The position numbers were made by a program, and so were the translations under genes. A DNA stretch of 64,000 bases from Halobacteroides halobius DSM 5150 (GTDB lineage: Bacteria > Bacillota > Halanaerobiia > Halobacteroidales > Halobacteroidaceae), in assembly GCF_000328625.1 (NCBI RefSeq), contig NC_019978.1, positions 992,001 to 1,056,000 of the forward strand. Reading direction: 5' to 3'. Positions 23,858-32,943 of this stretch are shown here, piece by piece (the first letter of the stretch is position 1; each line of letters opens with the position of its first letter). The notes under the pieces are model-generated. The model was not told where the DNA came from. It made no database searches and worked only from the letters and a program-made list of their open reading frames with translations.

Positions 23858-26800
23858 ATGGATTTAGAAAGTATTTATAATAGTAAGTTTAATCAAAATC
23901 AATTACTACAGCTAATTAGCCATTGGGGAGGAGAACTAAAAAAAGAAACTGAGAGATTAGAAATTCCTCTTAAGTATCAAGAACAAGTGGTTAGTTATCA
24001 ACAGATCGCTATATATAATGATCTTAACCAGTATAAATTACCAATTATTAGAATGAAATTGAAAAATTATGATGTAGAGATTATGAGGCAGTTATTAGTA
24101 GAACTTGAATTCGAGCAGGTAATAGTAGCTAGCCATTATCAACAGCGAAAGTGGCAGTTATCATTTGTTGATTTAAGATTTCAAAGCCCTAGGATTTATT
24201 CTTGGGTTTTAGGAGCAAAGAAGAGTAGTTATTCTTTTAAGCAGTTAGTAGGGGGGTTAAGTAATTCACCGTCTTTAGCTAAAATTAGACAAGCCTTTAA
24301 TCCTCAATCAATAATAGATCAGTTTTTGATAGACTGTAAAGGGCTAATTTCTATTTTAGAGGAGGAGTTAGATGGCCAAGTTGATAAGGCATTTAAGTTG
24401 GCCCGGAAGGTTTTATTACAGATACTAATTTTTAATTTTTTACAATTGATTAGTCAGGATAATTTTGCAGATAAATTATCTTTAGATTTAAAAGGGCCAA
24501 TTATTAGTAATAGCTTGTTGGCTGAGATTAATCCTGAATTTAGTTTATCTAATCAGATTCACCAGGAGATAACAACTGTTTTAGGAAAATATAACTTTAT
24601 ACTCAAGACAAATACACCTTATCAACAACAACTTAGTTTAACTCCGCAAATTTTGGCTGATTTTTTTGAAAGGTTAGTTAAGAGTAGTGATCGAAAAAGA
24701 ACTGGTGTCTTTTATACCCCCCAAGAGATAGTCTATTATATCTGTCAAGAGAGTATACTTAATTATCTAGTAACTGAGTTAGAGATTGAAATTTCTCAAA
24801 AAGAGTTACAGAATTTAGTCTATAAAAATGAAGTAAGCCCTAAAATAAAGGAATATAGTTTACAAGTTGATCAGTTGCTAAGTCAGATTAAAATTTGTGA
24901 TCCAGCAGTAGGTTCAGGGGCTTTTGTTATTGGGATGTTAGAGGAGCTTGTTAGGCTTAGACAACTTTTAACTGAGCAAAAGACTAGTTATCAACTTAAA
25001 CTAGAGACGATAAAAAACTCTTTATATGGAGTTGATCTTGATGGGCCGGCAATAGAAATTACTAAGCTAAGAGTCTGGTTTTGTTTATTAGCTGAGTCAA
25101 AAGATAACCAGCTTGTTGAACCACTATCTACACTAAGGTATAAGTTTGTAGAGGGGAATTCATTATTAACCCGAGAAAATAATTTGTTTAATCTAGCGGG
25201 AAATAAATTAAAAAGATTAAAAAAAGACTACTATCAAACTAATGATAGGGCCCAGAGAAGAAGATTGGCCCAAGAAATTGATTCTTTACTACAAGAATTA
25301 TTAGGTGAAACTTTTTCTTTTCATTTTTATTTTAGTGAAGTATTTACTAAACAAGCAGGGTTTGATTTAATTATTGGTAATCCACCTTATGTAGGAGAAA
25401 AGGGTAATAAAGAGTTATTTAGAAAGATAAAGGAATATGCACTAAATAAGTATTATACAGGGAAGATGGATTTGTTTTATTTCTTCTTTCATTTAGGACT
25501 TGATTTAACTAAACATAGAGGACATTTAGCTTTAATTACTACTAATTATTATTTGCGAGCTACAAGTGCTGATAAACTAAGGGCAGATTTAAAGGAAAGA
25601 AGCACAATAAAGCAGTTAATTAATTTTAATGAGTTGAAACTATTCCCAACAGCCATGGGCCAACATAATTTAATCACAATTTTAATGAAGGGCTCAGAAG
25701 ATATTCCCGCTCAAACGACTGTTACCTATAGACAGGGAATAGCAGATATAAAAACAATCTCTAAAATACTATCTGGTGTAGATAATAAGACTAATTATTA
25801 TTCTGTCTTGCAAAGATTATTATATGAAGGCGAGAATAATTATTTGAGGTTAGAAATAGGAGATTTAGAAACAATATTGACTAAAGTTAAAGAACAAGGA
25901 GTTAGATTAGACCAAGTATGTAATATTAATCAAGGAATTGTAACAGGATGTGATAGAATATCTAATCGTCATTTAAAGCGCTATGACCTTGATTTACCAG
26001 CTGGTCGGGGAGTTTTTGTCTTAGCTAAACAAGAGGTAGAGTCTTTAGATTATAATCAAGAGACTAACTTTTTTTTAAAGTCGTGGTTTAAAAATTCTGA
26101 TATAAATAAATGGTTACCAGAGCTTGAAAGTGATGATTATTTATTATATCTTAATCATAACTTAGATGATATTCCTAAGAAAATAAAATCTTATTTAACA
26201 CCTGCGCAAATAGTACTTCAAGAGCGAAGGGAGGTTAAACGAGGGCTAATTAATTGGTGGCAGTTACAGTGGCCTAGGGAAGAAAGGATTTTTGTTGGCC
26301 CTAAAATAGTTGCTCCCCAAAGGAGTAAAAGAAATGTGTTTGCTTACACAGAAGAAGCTTGGTATGCTAGTGCAGATGTTTATTTTATAACCCAATTTAA
26401 GAACAAAATTAATTTAAAGTATATTTTGGCCCTGTTAAACTCTGACCTTTACTATTTATGGTTATATAGGAAGGGCAAGAAGAAAGGAAACTTATTAGAA
26501 TTATACCAAGGCCCTTTAGCAGAAGTACCAATTAAATTGATTTCACCTACTAAACAACAACCCTTTATTAAAGCGGCAGAATTGATGATAGAGAAACAAA
26601 AAGAACTAACTCATCTAAAAGCTATTACTTGGCAAGATTTATTGCCCCCCTTTATAAAACAGACCAGTTTAGCACAATTAAGTAGTCAGCTTAAGCCTCT
26701 TTATCAGGGCCAAGCTCATAAAGTGCGTCAAATAAAAATAGAAATTAATAATAAAAAAGTAACCATCTTTAGTGCTAAGGCCAAAAAAGGTTGGTACCAA

Positions 26801-27130
26801 GTATTAGAATTTGAAGCTAAAACGATTTATTTAGCTAATTATATTAAATATCATTTAGAAAATTTACTCATAGCTGATTTAGAAAAAATCAATACTACTT
26901 TAGAAGGTGGATTAGTAGATAAAGTAAAGCAGATTAAGTTACCTCAATACACTAGAGAACAGATTGAACGGTTAGTTAAAGAATGGATTACTTTAGAACA
27001 GAAGATAGAAGAATTGAAAAATGATTTACAATCAGGCCAGGAGAAGATAAATCGGTTGGTTTATAATTTATATGGTTTAAATGAAGAAGAGATTAAAGTA
27101 ATAAATAAAAAAAGGGAGGAATTAAAATGA
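23858..27130 (+). CDS. Eco57I-like type IIG restriction-modification protein
   Basis: This 1090-residue protein combines an N-terminal region (1-250, possible nuclease, no clear PD-ExK seen), a helical spacer and an N6-adenine methyltransferase core. The SAM motif is CDPAVGSGAF at about 347-356 and the catalytic NPPY at about 508-511. A TaqI-like target recognition C-terminus follows (KIVAPQRSKRN and AEVPIKLIS at about 810-900). It likely modifies, and may cut, DNA in one chain. No partner R or S gene is next to it. The ATG at 23858 has AAAGGA upstream; the ATG pair at 23825 has no SD. The next methyltransferase overlaps its stop by ATGA. Confidence 0.82.
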   Translation: MDLESIYNSKFNQNQLLQLISHWGGELKKETERLEIPLKYQEQVVSYQQIAIYNDLNQYKLPIIRMKLKNYDVEIMRQLLVELEFEQVIVASHYQQRKWQLSFVDLRFQSPRIYSWVLGAKKSSYSFKQLVGGLSNSPSLAKIRQAFNPQSIIDQFLIDCKGLISILEEELDGQVDKAFKLARKVLLQILIFNFLQLISQDNFADKLSLDLKGPIISNSLLAEINPEFSLSNQIHQEITTVLGKYNFILKTNTPYQQQLSLTPQILADFFERLVKSSDRKRTGVFYTPQEIVYYICQESILNYLVTELEIEISQKELQNLVYKNEVSPKIKEYSLQVDQLLSQIKICDPAVGSGAFVIGMLEELVRLRQLLTEQKTSYQLKLETIKNSLYGVDLDGPAIEITKLRVWFCLLAESKDNQLVEPLSTLRYKFVEGNSLLTRENNLFNLAGNKLKRLKKDYYQTNDRAQRRRLAQEIDSLLQELLGETFSFHFYFSEVFTKQAGFDLIIGNPPYVGEKGNKELFRKIKEYALNKYYTGKMDLFYFFFHLGLDLTKHRGHLALITTNYYLRATSADKLRADLKERSTIKQLINFNELKLFPTAMGQHNLITILMKGSEDIPAQTTVTYRQGIADIKTISKILSGVDNKTNYYSVLQRLLYEGENNYLRLEIGDLETILTKVKEQGVRLDQVCNINQGIVTGCDRISNRHLKRYDLDLPAGRGVFVLAKQEVESLDYNQETNFFLKSWFKNSDINKWLPELESDDYLLYLNHNLDDIPKKIKSYLTPAQIVLQERREVKRGLINWWQLQWPREERIFVGPKIVAPQRSKRNVFAYTEEAWYASADVYFITQFKNKINLKYILALLNSDLYYLWLYRKGKKKGNLLELYQGPLAEVPIKLISPTKQQPFIKAAELMIEKQKELTHLKAITWQDLLPPFIKQTSLAQLSSQLKPLYQGQAHKVRQIKIEINNKKVTIFSAKAKKGWYQVLEFEAKTIYLANYIKYHLENLLIADLEKINTTLEGGLVDKVKQIKLPQYTREQIERLVKEWITLEQKIEELKNDLQSGQEKINRLVYNLYGLNEEEIKVINKKREELK

Positions 27131-27696
27131 CACATAAATTTGATCCTAAGAAAAAGCATAAATTATTAAGTGAAAAGAGGCACCAAATGTTACCACCGGA
27201 AGAGACTTTACAGAAGTTAGAATTAAAAAAGGGGGATGTAGTTGCTGATATTGGTTGTGGAGTAGGATTTTTTTCTGTACCAGCAGCTAAGTTAGTAGGA
27301 AATGAGGGAAAGGTTTATGCTATTGATGTTGTTGAAGAAATGTTAACTGAATTAAGAAAAAGAAAAGAAGAAGCAGAGAATATTGTATTAGTCCAGGGAA
27401 CAGAGTATTCAGCAGAGATTGCAGATCATGCAATAGATTTTATGTTAATCTCTAATGTTTTACACGAGATAGAGGATAAAAATAAATTTTTGCAAGAATA
27501 TATAACTAAGTTATCTACTAAAGGAAGATTAGCCTTAATTGAATGGAAGAAGAAAGAAACTATTCATGGGCCAACGAAGAAACATAGAATTAGTAAACAA
27601 GAAATAAAAAAGTTATTTAAAGAAATTGGATTAAAAATAAGTAAAGAAGTAGATTTAAATATTAATCAGTATGGAATTGTTGCTCACAAAGATTAA
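27127..27696 (+). CDS. Class I SAM-dependent methyltransferase
   Basis: The 189-residue methyltransferase has motif I VVADIGCGVGFFSVPAAKLV (about 37-56), YAIDVVEEM and LMISNVLHEI. It resembles UbiE-like small-molecule methyltransferases. Its ATG overlaps the stop of the type IIG gene (ATGA), so expression is coupled, though a role in restriction is not implied. The SD lies in the AGGGAGGA just upstream. The substrate is unknown. Confidence 0.82.
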   Translation: MTHKFDPKKKHKLLSEKRHQMLPPEETLQKLELKKGDVVADIGCGVGFFSVPAAKLVGNEGKVYAIDVVEEMLTELRKRKEEAENIVLVQGTEYSAEIADHAIDFMLISNVLHEIEDKNKFLQEYITKLSTKGRLALIEWKKKETIHGPTKKHRISKQEIKKLFKEIGLKISKEVDLNINQYGIVAHKD

Positions 27697-27770
27697 TATC
27701 TTAGGTCACTCCTTTTATTTAACACATATTTAACAATATTGAATATAGTATTGTAGAAAGGAGTGATCAA

Positions 27771-28295
27771 ATGGTTACTAATCGAGATTGTCCTCCTAAT
27801 ACTAAAGCATATGTAATTAAAGCAGGGGATACTCTTTATGAATTAGCACAACAATTTGATACTACAGTTCCTGCTATTATAGGGGCTAATCCTAATTTAG
27901 ATCCCGATAATTTACAAGTAGACCAAAAAATTTGTATTCCTTTACAGGAAAGATACCCTTCTTGTCCTGAAGGGAATTATTACAAAATTAAAACTGGAGA
28001 TACTTTATATGAAATTGCTCAAAGATATAATATATCTGTAGCTGATTTAAAAGAAGCTAATCAAAGAGTTGATCCTCAAAATCTCAAGGTTGGCGAGATT
28101 ATTTGTATTCCTTTAGCTACACCACCTGTTGAATGCCCAGAAGATTCTATAACTTATGAAGTTAAACGTGGTGATACTTTTTATTCAATAGCTAGAGAAT
28201 ATGAAATTACAGTTGACCAGTTAAGAGAAGCCAATCCTAATATAAATCCTAATGCTTTATTAATTGGTCAAATTTTATGTATTCCCCAAGATTAA
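27771..28295 (+). CDS. Triple LysM-domain protein
   Basis: The 174-residue protein consists of three LysM repeats (about 10-55, 67-112, 124-170), each of the form YxIKxGDTLYEIAQxY ... NLxVGQxICIPL. It has no signal peptide or catalytic domain. Such proteins bind peptidoglycan or occur in spore coats (SafA-like, YkzQ-like). Since it lacks a secretion signal, a spore-coat or mother-cell location is plausible in this sporulating lineage. SD gaaaggagtgatcaa precedes the ATG. Confidence 0.85.
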   Translation: MVTNRDCPPNTKAYVIKAGDTLYELAQQFDTTVPAIIGANPNLDPDNLQVDQKICIPLQERYPSCPEGNYYKIKTGDTLYEIAQRYNISVADLKEANQRVDPQNLKVGEIICIPLATPPVECPEDSITYEVKRGDTFYSIAREYEITVDQLREANPNINPNALLIGQILCIPQD

Positions 28296-28303
28296 GTTTA
28301 TTT

Positions 28304-28332
28304 ACTAAAGCCTTTTGGCTTTAGTATTTTTT
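28304..28332. terminator. Terminator between convergent genes
   Basis: ACTAAAGCC, TTTT loop, GGCTTTAGT, then a run of Ts. It serves the LysM gene and abuts the end of the convergent minus-strand gene. Confidence 0.85.
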
Positions 28333-28338
28333 TTAGGT

Positions 28339-28902
28339 TTATAATTTTATAGAAGTAATAACTTTTTTATCAGAATCTAAAGTAGGTCGCCAGATTTCTA
28401 TAGCTTTTGCGCTAGTAGAGATAGGTTGGCCAAGCCCATCTAAATTAAGGCATAGTTTTTTTAATTCGGGTTGAGGGATAGGATTAGCAGTGAGAAAATT
28501 ACTAATTAAAGTGATATGGAATTTCCAATTGTTATAATTATTTATACTAGAAATACCTGCTTGGGTTAATTTACTATGTAATTTATTAGCTAGTTTAGTT
28601 AAAGTTTCAGTTTCTTTAACCTCTAGTACGATAAAACTTTCTTTGGTCATAAGGCACTCTAAATTAGTAATATTTATATTAACTTTATTAATATCTGTTG
28701 CTATTTCATTTAAGATTTTTTTTCCTGTAGTAATTTCTTTTTTATTGATCCGATTTAAAGTAATATGCAATTCTGGATAATTATTATGGGGGTATAAATT
28801 ATATTCTTTAGAGATTAATTCTTGGATTTTTAAGGCCGCAGATAAATCTTTTTGTGGTAAGGTTAGCACAATAAACAGTTCATTAGATAAATCAGCCTCC
28901 AT
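28339..28902 (-). CDS. 2H phosphoesterase (2'-5' RNA ligase-like)
   Basis: The 187-residue protein has the two HxT motifs of the 2H superfamily, HIT at about 46-48 (ELHITLN) and HIT at about 129-131 (KFHITLI). Members hydrolyse cyclic phosphodiesters such as 2',3'-cyclic nucleotides or tRNA-splicing by-products. Both catalytic motifs are intact. SD ggaggaagaaac precedes the ATG. It is a single minus-strand gene. The exact substrate is unknown. Confidence 0.8.
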   Translation of the reverse strand: MEADLSNELFIVLTLPQKDLSAALKIQELISKEYNLYPHNNYPELHITLNRINKKEITTGKKILNEIATDINKVNINITNLECLMTKESFIVLEVKETETLTKLANKLHSKLTQAGISSINNYNNWKFHITLISNFLTANPIPQPELKKLCLNLDGLGQPISTSAKAIEIWRPTLDSDKKVITSIKL

Positions 28903-28988
28903 GTTTCTTCCTCCTTAGTAATTAAAAATATAAGTAGCAGTCTTTAATTTCATCTGTTAAATCAATAATTTATCATAAAATGGTTATA

Positions 28989-29018
28989 TTGTCAATTGAA
29001 AGATAATAATATTATAAT
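28989..29018 (+). promoter_or_regulatory. Predicted promoter of glycerate kinase/GntP operon
   Basis: TTGTCA (28989-28994), 18 bases, TATAAT (29013-29018), followed by SD GGAGGT and a TTG start at 29061. Confidence 0.55.
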
Positions 29019-29060
29019 GGAAGATTAAACTAAAAAAGAAAAATGGAGGTGATATAAGAG

Positions 29061-30209
29061 TTGAAGGTATTAATAGCTCCGGATGCATTTAAAGGAAGTT
29101 TAACTGCTATTGAGGTAGCTAAAAGTTTAGAAAAAGGGCTCAAAAAAGCTAGCACAGAATTTGAGATTGAAAAAGTTCCTATGGCAGATGGCGGAGAAGG
29201 GACTGTTAGATCTTTAGTTGATGCTACAAATGGTCAGATTATGACTAAAGAGGTAGTTGGCCCGTTAGGAGATAAAGTGGAAGCCTATTTAGGTATTTTA
29301 GGGGATCAAAATACAGCAGTAATTGAGATGGCAGCTGCTTCAGGATTACCTCTAGTACCTAAAGAAAAGAGAGACCCTACTAAAACAACAACTTATGGGA
29401 CTGGAGAATTGATTAAATATGCTTTAGACAAAGGCTGCAGAAATTTAATCATTGGTATTGGAGGTAGTGCTACTAATGATTGTGGAGTAGGTATGGCCCA
29501 GGCTTTAGGGGTAAAATTTCTTAATGCCAAAGGAAAAGAAGTAGGTTTTGGAGGAGAAGAGTTAGAGAATATAGAAAAAATTGATCTTGCTAATAGGGAC
29601 CCTAGAATTAAAGAGACTACTATCCAGGTAGCTTGTGATGTAGATAATCCGTTATATGGTAAAGAAGGAGCTGCTTATGTTTATGGAGCACAAAAAGGGG
29701 CAACTCCTGAAATGATAGAAAAATTAGACCAAGGTTTACAAAAGGTTGCTCAAGTAATTAAATTAGATCTAGGAATAGAGATTAATGATATACCCGGAGC
29801 TGGTGCTGCTGGAGGATTGGGTGCTGGATTATTAGCATTCTTAAATGCTAATTTGAAATCGGGAATAGATATTGTATTAGACACCATTGCATTTAGTAAA
29901 AAGGTAAAGGATGTAGATTTTGTTATAACTGGTGAGGGGATGATTGATTCTCAGACGATATACGGAAAAACCCCTATTGGAGTGGCTAAAGTAGCTAAAA
30001 AATATTCTATTCCTGTAATAGGTATAGCAGGAAGTTTAGATTCTAATTCAGATGAAATCTATCAAGCAGGGATTGATGCTTTATTTTCTATAATTGATAG
30101 ACCAATGAAATTAGAGACTGCTATGAAAAGGGCCCCAATTTTATTGGCGAAGACAGGTGAGAATATTGGACGATTGGTAAAAAGTTTAGATATAAGGGGG
30201 GAGTTATGA
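29061..30209 (+). CDS. Glycerate kinase
   Basis: This 382-residue glycerate 2-kinase (GlxK/GarK family) makes phosphoglycerate from glycerate with ATP. N-terminal IAPDAFKGSLTA, then PMADGGEGT, GIGGSATNDCG and DFVITGEGMID are the family signatures. The start is TTG at 29061 after GGAGGTGATATAAGAG. Its stop overlaps the ATG of the GntP permease, so they form an operon for uptake and phosphorylation of glycerate or a related sugar acid. Confidence 0.93.
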   Translation: MKVLIAPDAFKGSLTAIEVAKSLEKGLKKASTEFEIEKVPMADGGEGTVRSLVDATNGQIMTKEVVGPLGDKVEAYLGILGDQNTAVIEMAAASGLPLVPKEKRDPTKTTTYGTGELIKYALDKGCRNLIIGIGGSATNDCGVGMAQALGVKFLNAKGKEVGFGGEELENIEKIDLANRDPRIKETTIQVACDVDNPLYGKEGAAYVYGAQKGATPEMIEKLDQGLQKVAQVIKLDLGIEINDIPGAGAAGGLGAGLLAFLNANLKSGIDIVLDTIAFSKKVKDVDFVITGEGMIDSQTIYGKTPIGVAKVAKKYSIPVIGIAGSLDSNSDEIYQAGIDALFSIIDRPMKLETAMKRAPILLAKTGENIGRLVKSLDIRGEL

Positions 30210-31540
30210 TGGTGCAAGGGCCAATCTTACTTGTGATTTTATTGGCTGCTATAGGTTTTATAGTTTTGATGACTGCTAAATTTAGAATGCATGCTTTTCT
30301 TGTCTTATTATTGACTGCTTTTGGAGTAGGATTATCATCAGGTATGGCACCACTACAGGTTATTGAAACAATATCTGATGGATTTGGTGGAACTTTAGGT
30401 TTTATTGGAATTGTAATTATTGCTGGAACAATCATTGGTACTTTATTAGAAAAGTCTCGTGGAACGCTAACTATGGCTAATACAGTATTGAACTTGGTAG
30501 GGCGGGCTAGGTCTGCTTTAGCAATGGCTGTTACGGGAGCTATTGTCTCTATTCCTGTGTTTTGTGATAGTGGTTTTGTAATTTTATCATCCTTAAATAA
30601 GTCATTAGCTAAGAAAACGAATAAATCCATGGCAGTGATGGCAGTTGCTTTATCTTCTGGATTGTATGCAACGCACACTTTAGTTCCTCCAACTCCTGGG
30701 CCAATTGCAGCCGCAGGAACGGTTGGTGCAGATTTAGGAATGGTTATTATGTTTGGAGTGGTTACTGCTATTCCAGCTATTACCGCTGGTTATTTATGGG
30801 CTACAAGATTTGCCTCCAATTATGATATAGAACCAGATATTGAAATAGAAGAGAATGATACCACAAATCTTCCTAGTCCAAGTGAAGCTTTTGCTCCTAT
30901 TGTAGTTCCGATTATCTTAATTGCTTTAAAATCAGTGGCTGATTTTCCTAGTCATCCTTTTGGTACAGGAGGAGTTAAGACCTTTTTTGATTTCTTTGGA
31001 AATCCAATTGTAGCTTTAATTTTAGGTATTTTTCTTGGTTTTAGACTTATTCCTAAATGGAGTGAAGAATACATTAATGGTTGGGTAGGTGAAGGATTAA
31101 AGAATGCAGCTACAATTATTATGATTACTGGTGCTGGAGGAGCTTTTGGTGCTATTTTAGGTGCTACTCCAATTGGTGATTATTTAGGATCTATTTTATC
31201 CCAGTATAATCTTGGTATCTTCTTACCATTTATTATTGCTGCTGCATTAAAGACAGCTCAAGGTTCTTCTACAGTAGCTTTAATTACTACTGCATCATTA
31301 GTAAGTCCTCTATTAGGAGATTTAGGTTTAACTACTGAGGCAGCTAAAGCATTAGTTGTTATGTCCATAGGGGCTGGTGCTATGACTATGTCTCACGCTA
31401 ACGATAGTTATTTTTGGGTAGTTAGTCAATTTTCAGGTATGGATACTTCTACTGCTTATAAGACTCATTCAATGGCTACTTTAGTGCAAGGAGTAACAAC
31501 AATTATTACAGTATTTATTTTATCGCTAGTATTTATTTGA
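30206..31540 (+). CDS. GntP family sugar-acid permease
   Basis: The 444-residue inner-membrane transporter has 11-12 helices, with GntP signatures HTLVPPTPGPIAAAG (about 155-170) and KTAQGSSTVALITTA (about 349-363). The gluconate:H+ symporter family also moves glycerate and other sugar acids, and the coupled glycerate kinase points to glycerate. The ATG at 30206 overlaps the previous stop; SD AAGGGGGGAG. Confidence 0.92.
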   Translation: MMVQGPILLVILLAAIGFIVLMTAKFRMHAFLVLLLTAFGVGLSSGMAPLQVIETISDGFGGTLGFIGIVIIAGTIIGTLLEKSRGTLTMANTVLNLVGRARSALAMAVTGAIVSIPVFCDSGFVILSSLNKSLAKKTNKSMAVMAVALSSGLYATHTLVPPTPGPIAAAGTVGADLGMVIMFGVVTAIPAITAGYLWATRFASNYDIEPDIEIEENDTTNLPSPSEAFAPIVVPIILIALKSVADFPSHPFGTGGVKTFFDFFGNPIVALILGIFLGFRLIPKWSEEYINGWVGEGLKNAATIIMITGAGGAFGAILGATPIGDYLGSILSQYNLGIFLPFIIAAALKTAQGSSTVALITTASLVSPLLGDLGLTTEAAKALVVMSIGAGAMTMSHANDSYFWVVSQFSGMDTSTAYKTHSMATLVQGVTTIITVFILSLVFI

Positions 31541-31547
31541 TCAAGTA

Positions 31548-31580
31548 AGCAGCCTAAGGAAAATCTTAGGCTGCTTTATT
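31548..31580 (+). terminator. Terminator of the glycerate operon
   Basis: AGCAGCCTAAG, GAAAAT loop, CTTAGGCTGCT, then TTATTTATTT. Long perfect stem with an interrupted T-tract. Confidence 0.75.
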
Positions 31581-31663
31581 TATTTAAAGATATAATAAAA
31601 GTTAATTTTTATGAGATAATACTTTAATGGATAGGTAAAAAGATAATAGTAGGTGATTGTGGA

Positions 31664-32773
31664 ATGCAAGTAATTGGGGGCCAAGCTTTATTCTTTCTAG
31701 TATTAATATTTGTAATTGGAAATACAGGTTTATATGCTTTAGGAGTTCAGTTAGCAAAACAAGATGCCTGGATTGCTTTATTATTAGCAATGTTTTCAAG
31801 TTATATATTATTATGGATCTATGTTAAGTTACAGAATTATTATCCAGAAGATAATTTAGCCCAAATAATTATTAAAATAACAGGAAAGTGGTTAGGCTAT
31901 AGTTTAATACTTTTATATTCAGCTTACTTTTTTTACATATCTTTATTAAATTTAAGCATGTATACTGAGTTTATTCAGGTATATCTTATACAAGGGGTTG
32001 CAAAGTCTGTAATAAGTTTCTTACTTATATTTAATTTTACTTATCTTATATTTTCAGGGGTTGAGGTTATAGCCCGAGTATCTGAATTAATCACACCATT
32101 TATTATATTCGCTATAGTAATTGTCTATATACTTGTTTTTAGTTCAGGAGCAGTTGACTTTAAGAGGTTGCAACCAGTACTTAGTAACGGAATCCAGCCT
32201 ATAATTGAGGTTACAATACCAGAACTAATAATATTTCCTTTTGGGGATTTAGTTCTTTTTTTAATGTTCTGGAAGTATGTGAATGATAAAAAAAGTATTT
32301 TTAAGATTTCATTTTGGGGTATGACAATAGCTGGATTAATAATTACTTTTGCAGTAATTATAATTTTAGCTGTATTAGGAGTTAATTTAGCTATTAGAGC
32401 ATATGTGCCGAATATGCTAGTAAGCCAGATGATTCAAATAAAGTGGTTAGCTAATATAGATGTGATAATTGTTTTGATAATATTATTATTAGGTTTCTAT
32501 AAGATGGTACCTTTTTTCTATGGTAGTGTAGCAATAGTTGCTACTGGATTTAAATTTGATAATAAAGTTTTTATTTCTATTTTATATGGTTTATTATTAC
32601 TAATATTTTCTTATGCTCCGTTTACTGGATTTCCATTTCATAGATGGATCAATAGTTTTGGCCCGAGAATAGAACGATTTATGGAGTATATGCATGTTTT
32701 ATTTCAGATGATTATTCCTACTATATTATTAGTTGTAACGTGGTTGAAAAAATCAGAATTATTTAAAAAATAA
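31664..32773 (+). CDS. GerAB-type spore germination permease, orphan
   Basis: The 369-residue protein has about ten membrane helices of the APC-superfamily GerAB/GrkB/YndE group. Recognisable stretches are FPFGDLVLFLMFWKYV and the C-terminal RWINSFGPRIERFMEY. In a complete germinant receptor this B subunit binds the nutrient and works with GerAA and GerAC. Here no A or C gene is next to it. It could combine with receptor parts encoded elsewhere or be a decayed operon. SD tagtaggtgattgtgga is weak. Confidence 0.82.
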   Translation: MQVIGGQALFFLVLIFVIGNTGLYALGVQLAKQDAWIALLLAMFSSYILLWIYVKLQNYYPEDNLAQIIIKITGKWLGYSLILLYSAYFFYISLLNLSMYTEFIQVYLIQGVAKSVISFLLIFNFTYLIFSGVEVIARVSELITPFIIFAIVIVYILVFSSGAVDFKRLQPVLSNGIQPIIEVTIPELIIFPFGDLVLFLMFWKYVNDKKSIFKISFWGMTIAGLIITFAVIIILAVLGVNLAIRAYVPNMLVSQMIQIKWLANIDVIIVLIILLLGFYKMVPFFYGSVAIVATGFKFDNKVFISILYGLLLLIFSYAPFTGFPFHRWINSFGPRIERFMEYMHVLFQMIIPTILLVVTWLKKSELFKK

Positions 32774-32832
32774 AGTTTCTTAATAAATATTTAAAATTTG
32801 AAGTCTTAGAAGAGATTAAAACCCATTGGCAC

Positions 32833-32861
32833 TTTACATAAATTGTTAATAGTGGTATCAT
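32833..32861 (+). promoter_or_regulatory. Predicted malQ promoter
   Basis: TTTACA (32833-32838), 17 bases, TATCAT (32856-32861), about 83 bases upstream of the malQ ATG. Confidence 0.5.
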
Positions 32862-32882
32862 ATAATTGTATGATCTTTATCT

Positions 32883-32896
32883 TGCAAACGTTACCA
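32883..32896 (+). promoter_or_regulatory. cre-like LacI-family operator before malQ
   Basis: TGCAAACGTTACCA differs from the cre consensus TGWAARCGYTWNCW at one position. It lies just downstream of the predicted -10, where a bound CcpA or MalR-type repressor would block transcription. Confidence 0.45.
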
Positions 32897-32943
32897 TAGA
32901 TAAAGACTGTAAAACTATTTCTCAATTTATAGGAGGGATGTTA

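Noticed and set aside
30121-30678. Minus-strand ORF of 185 codons
   Set aside because: It is a shadow of the glycerate kinase end and GntP permease; the permease frame has clear family motifs.
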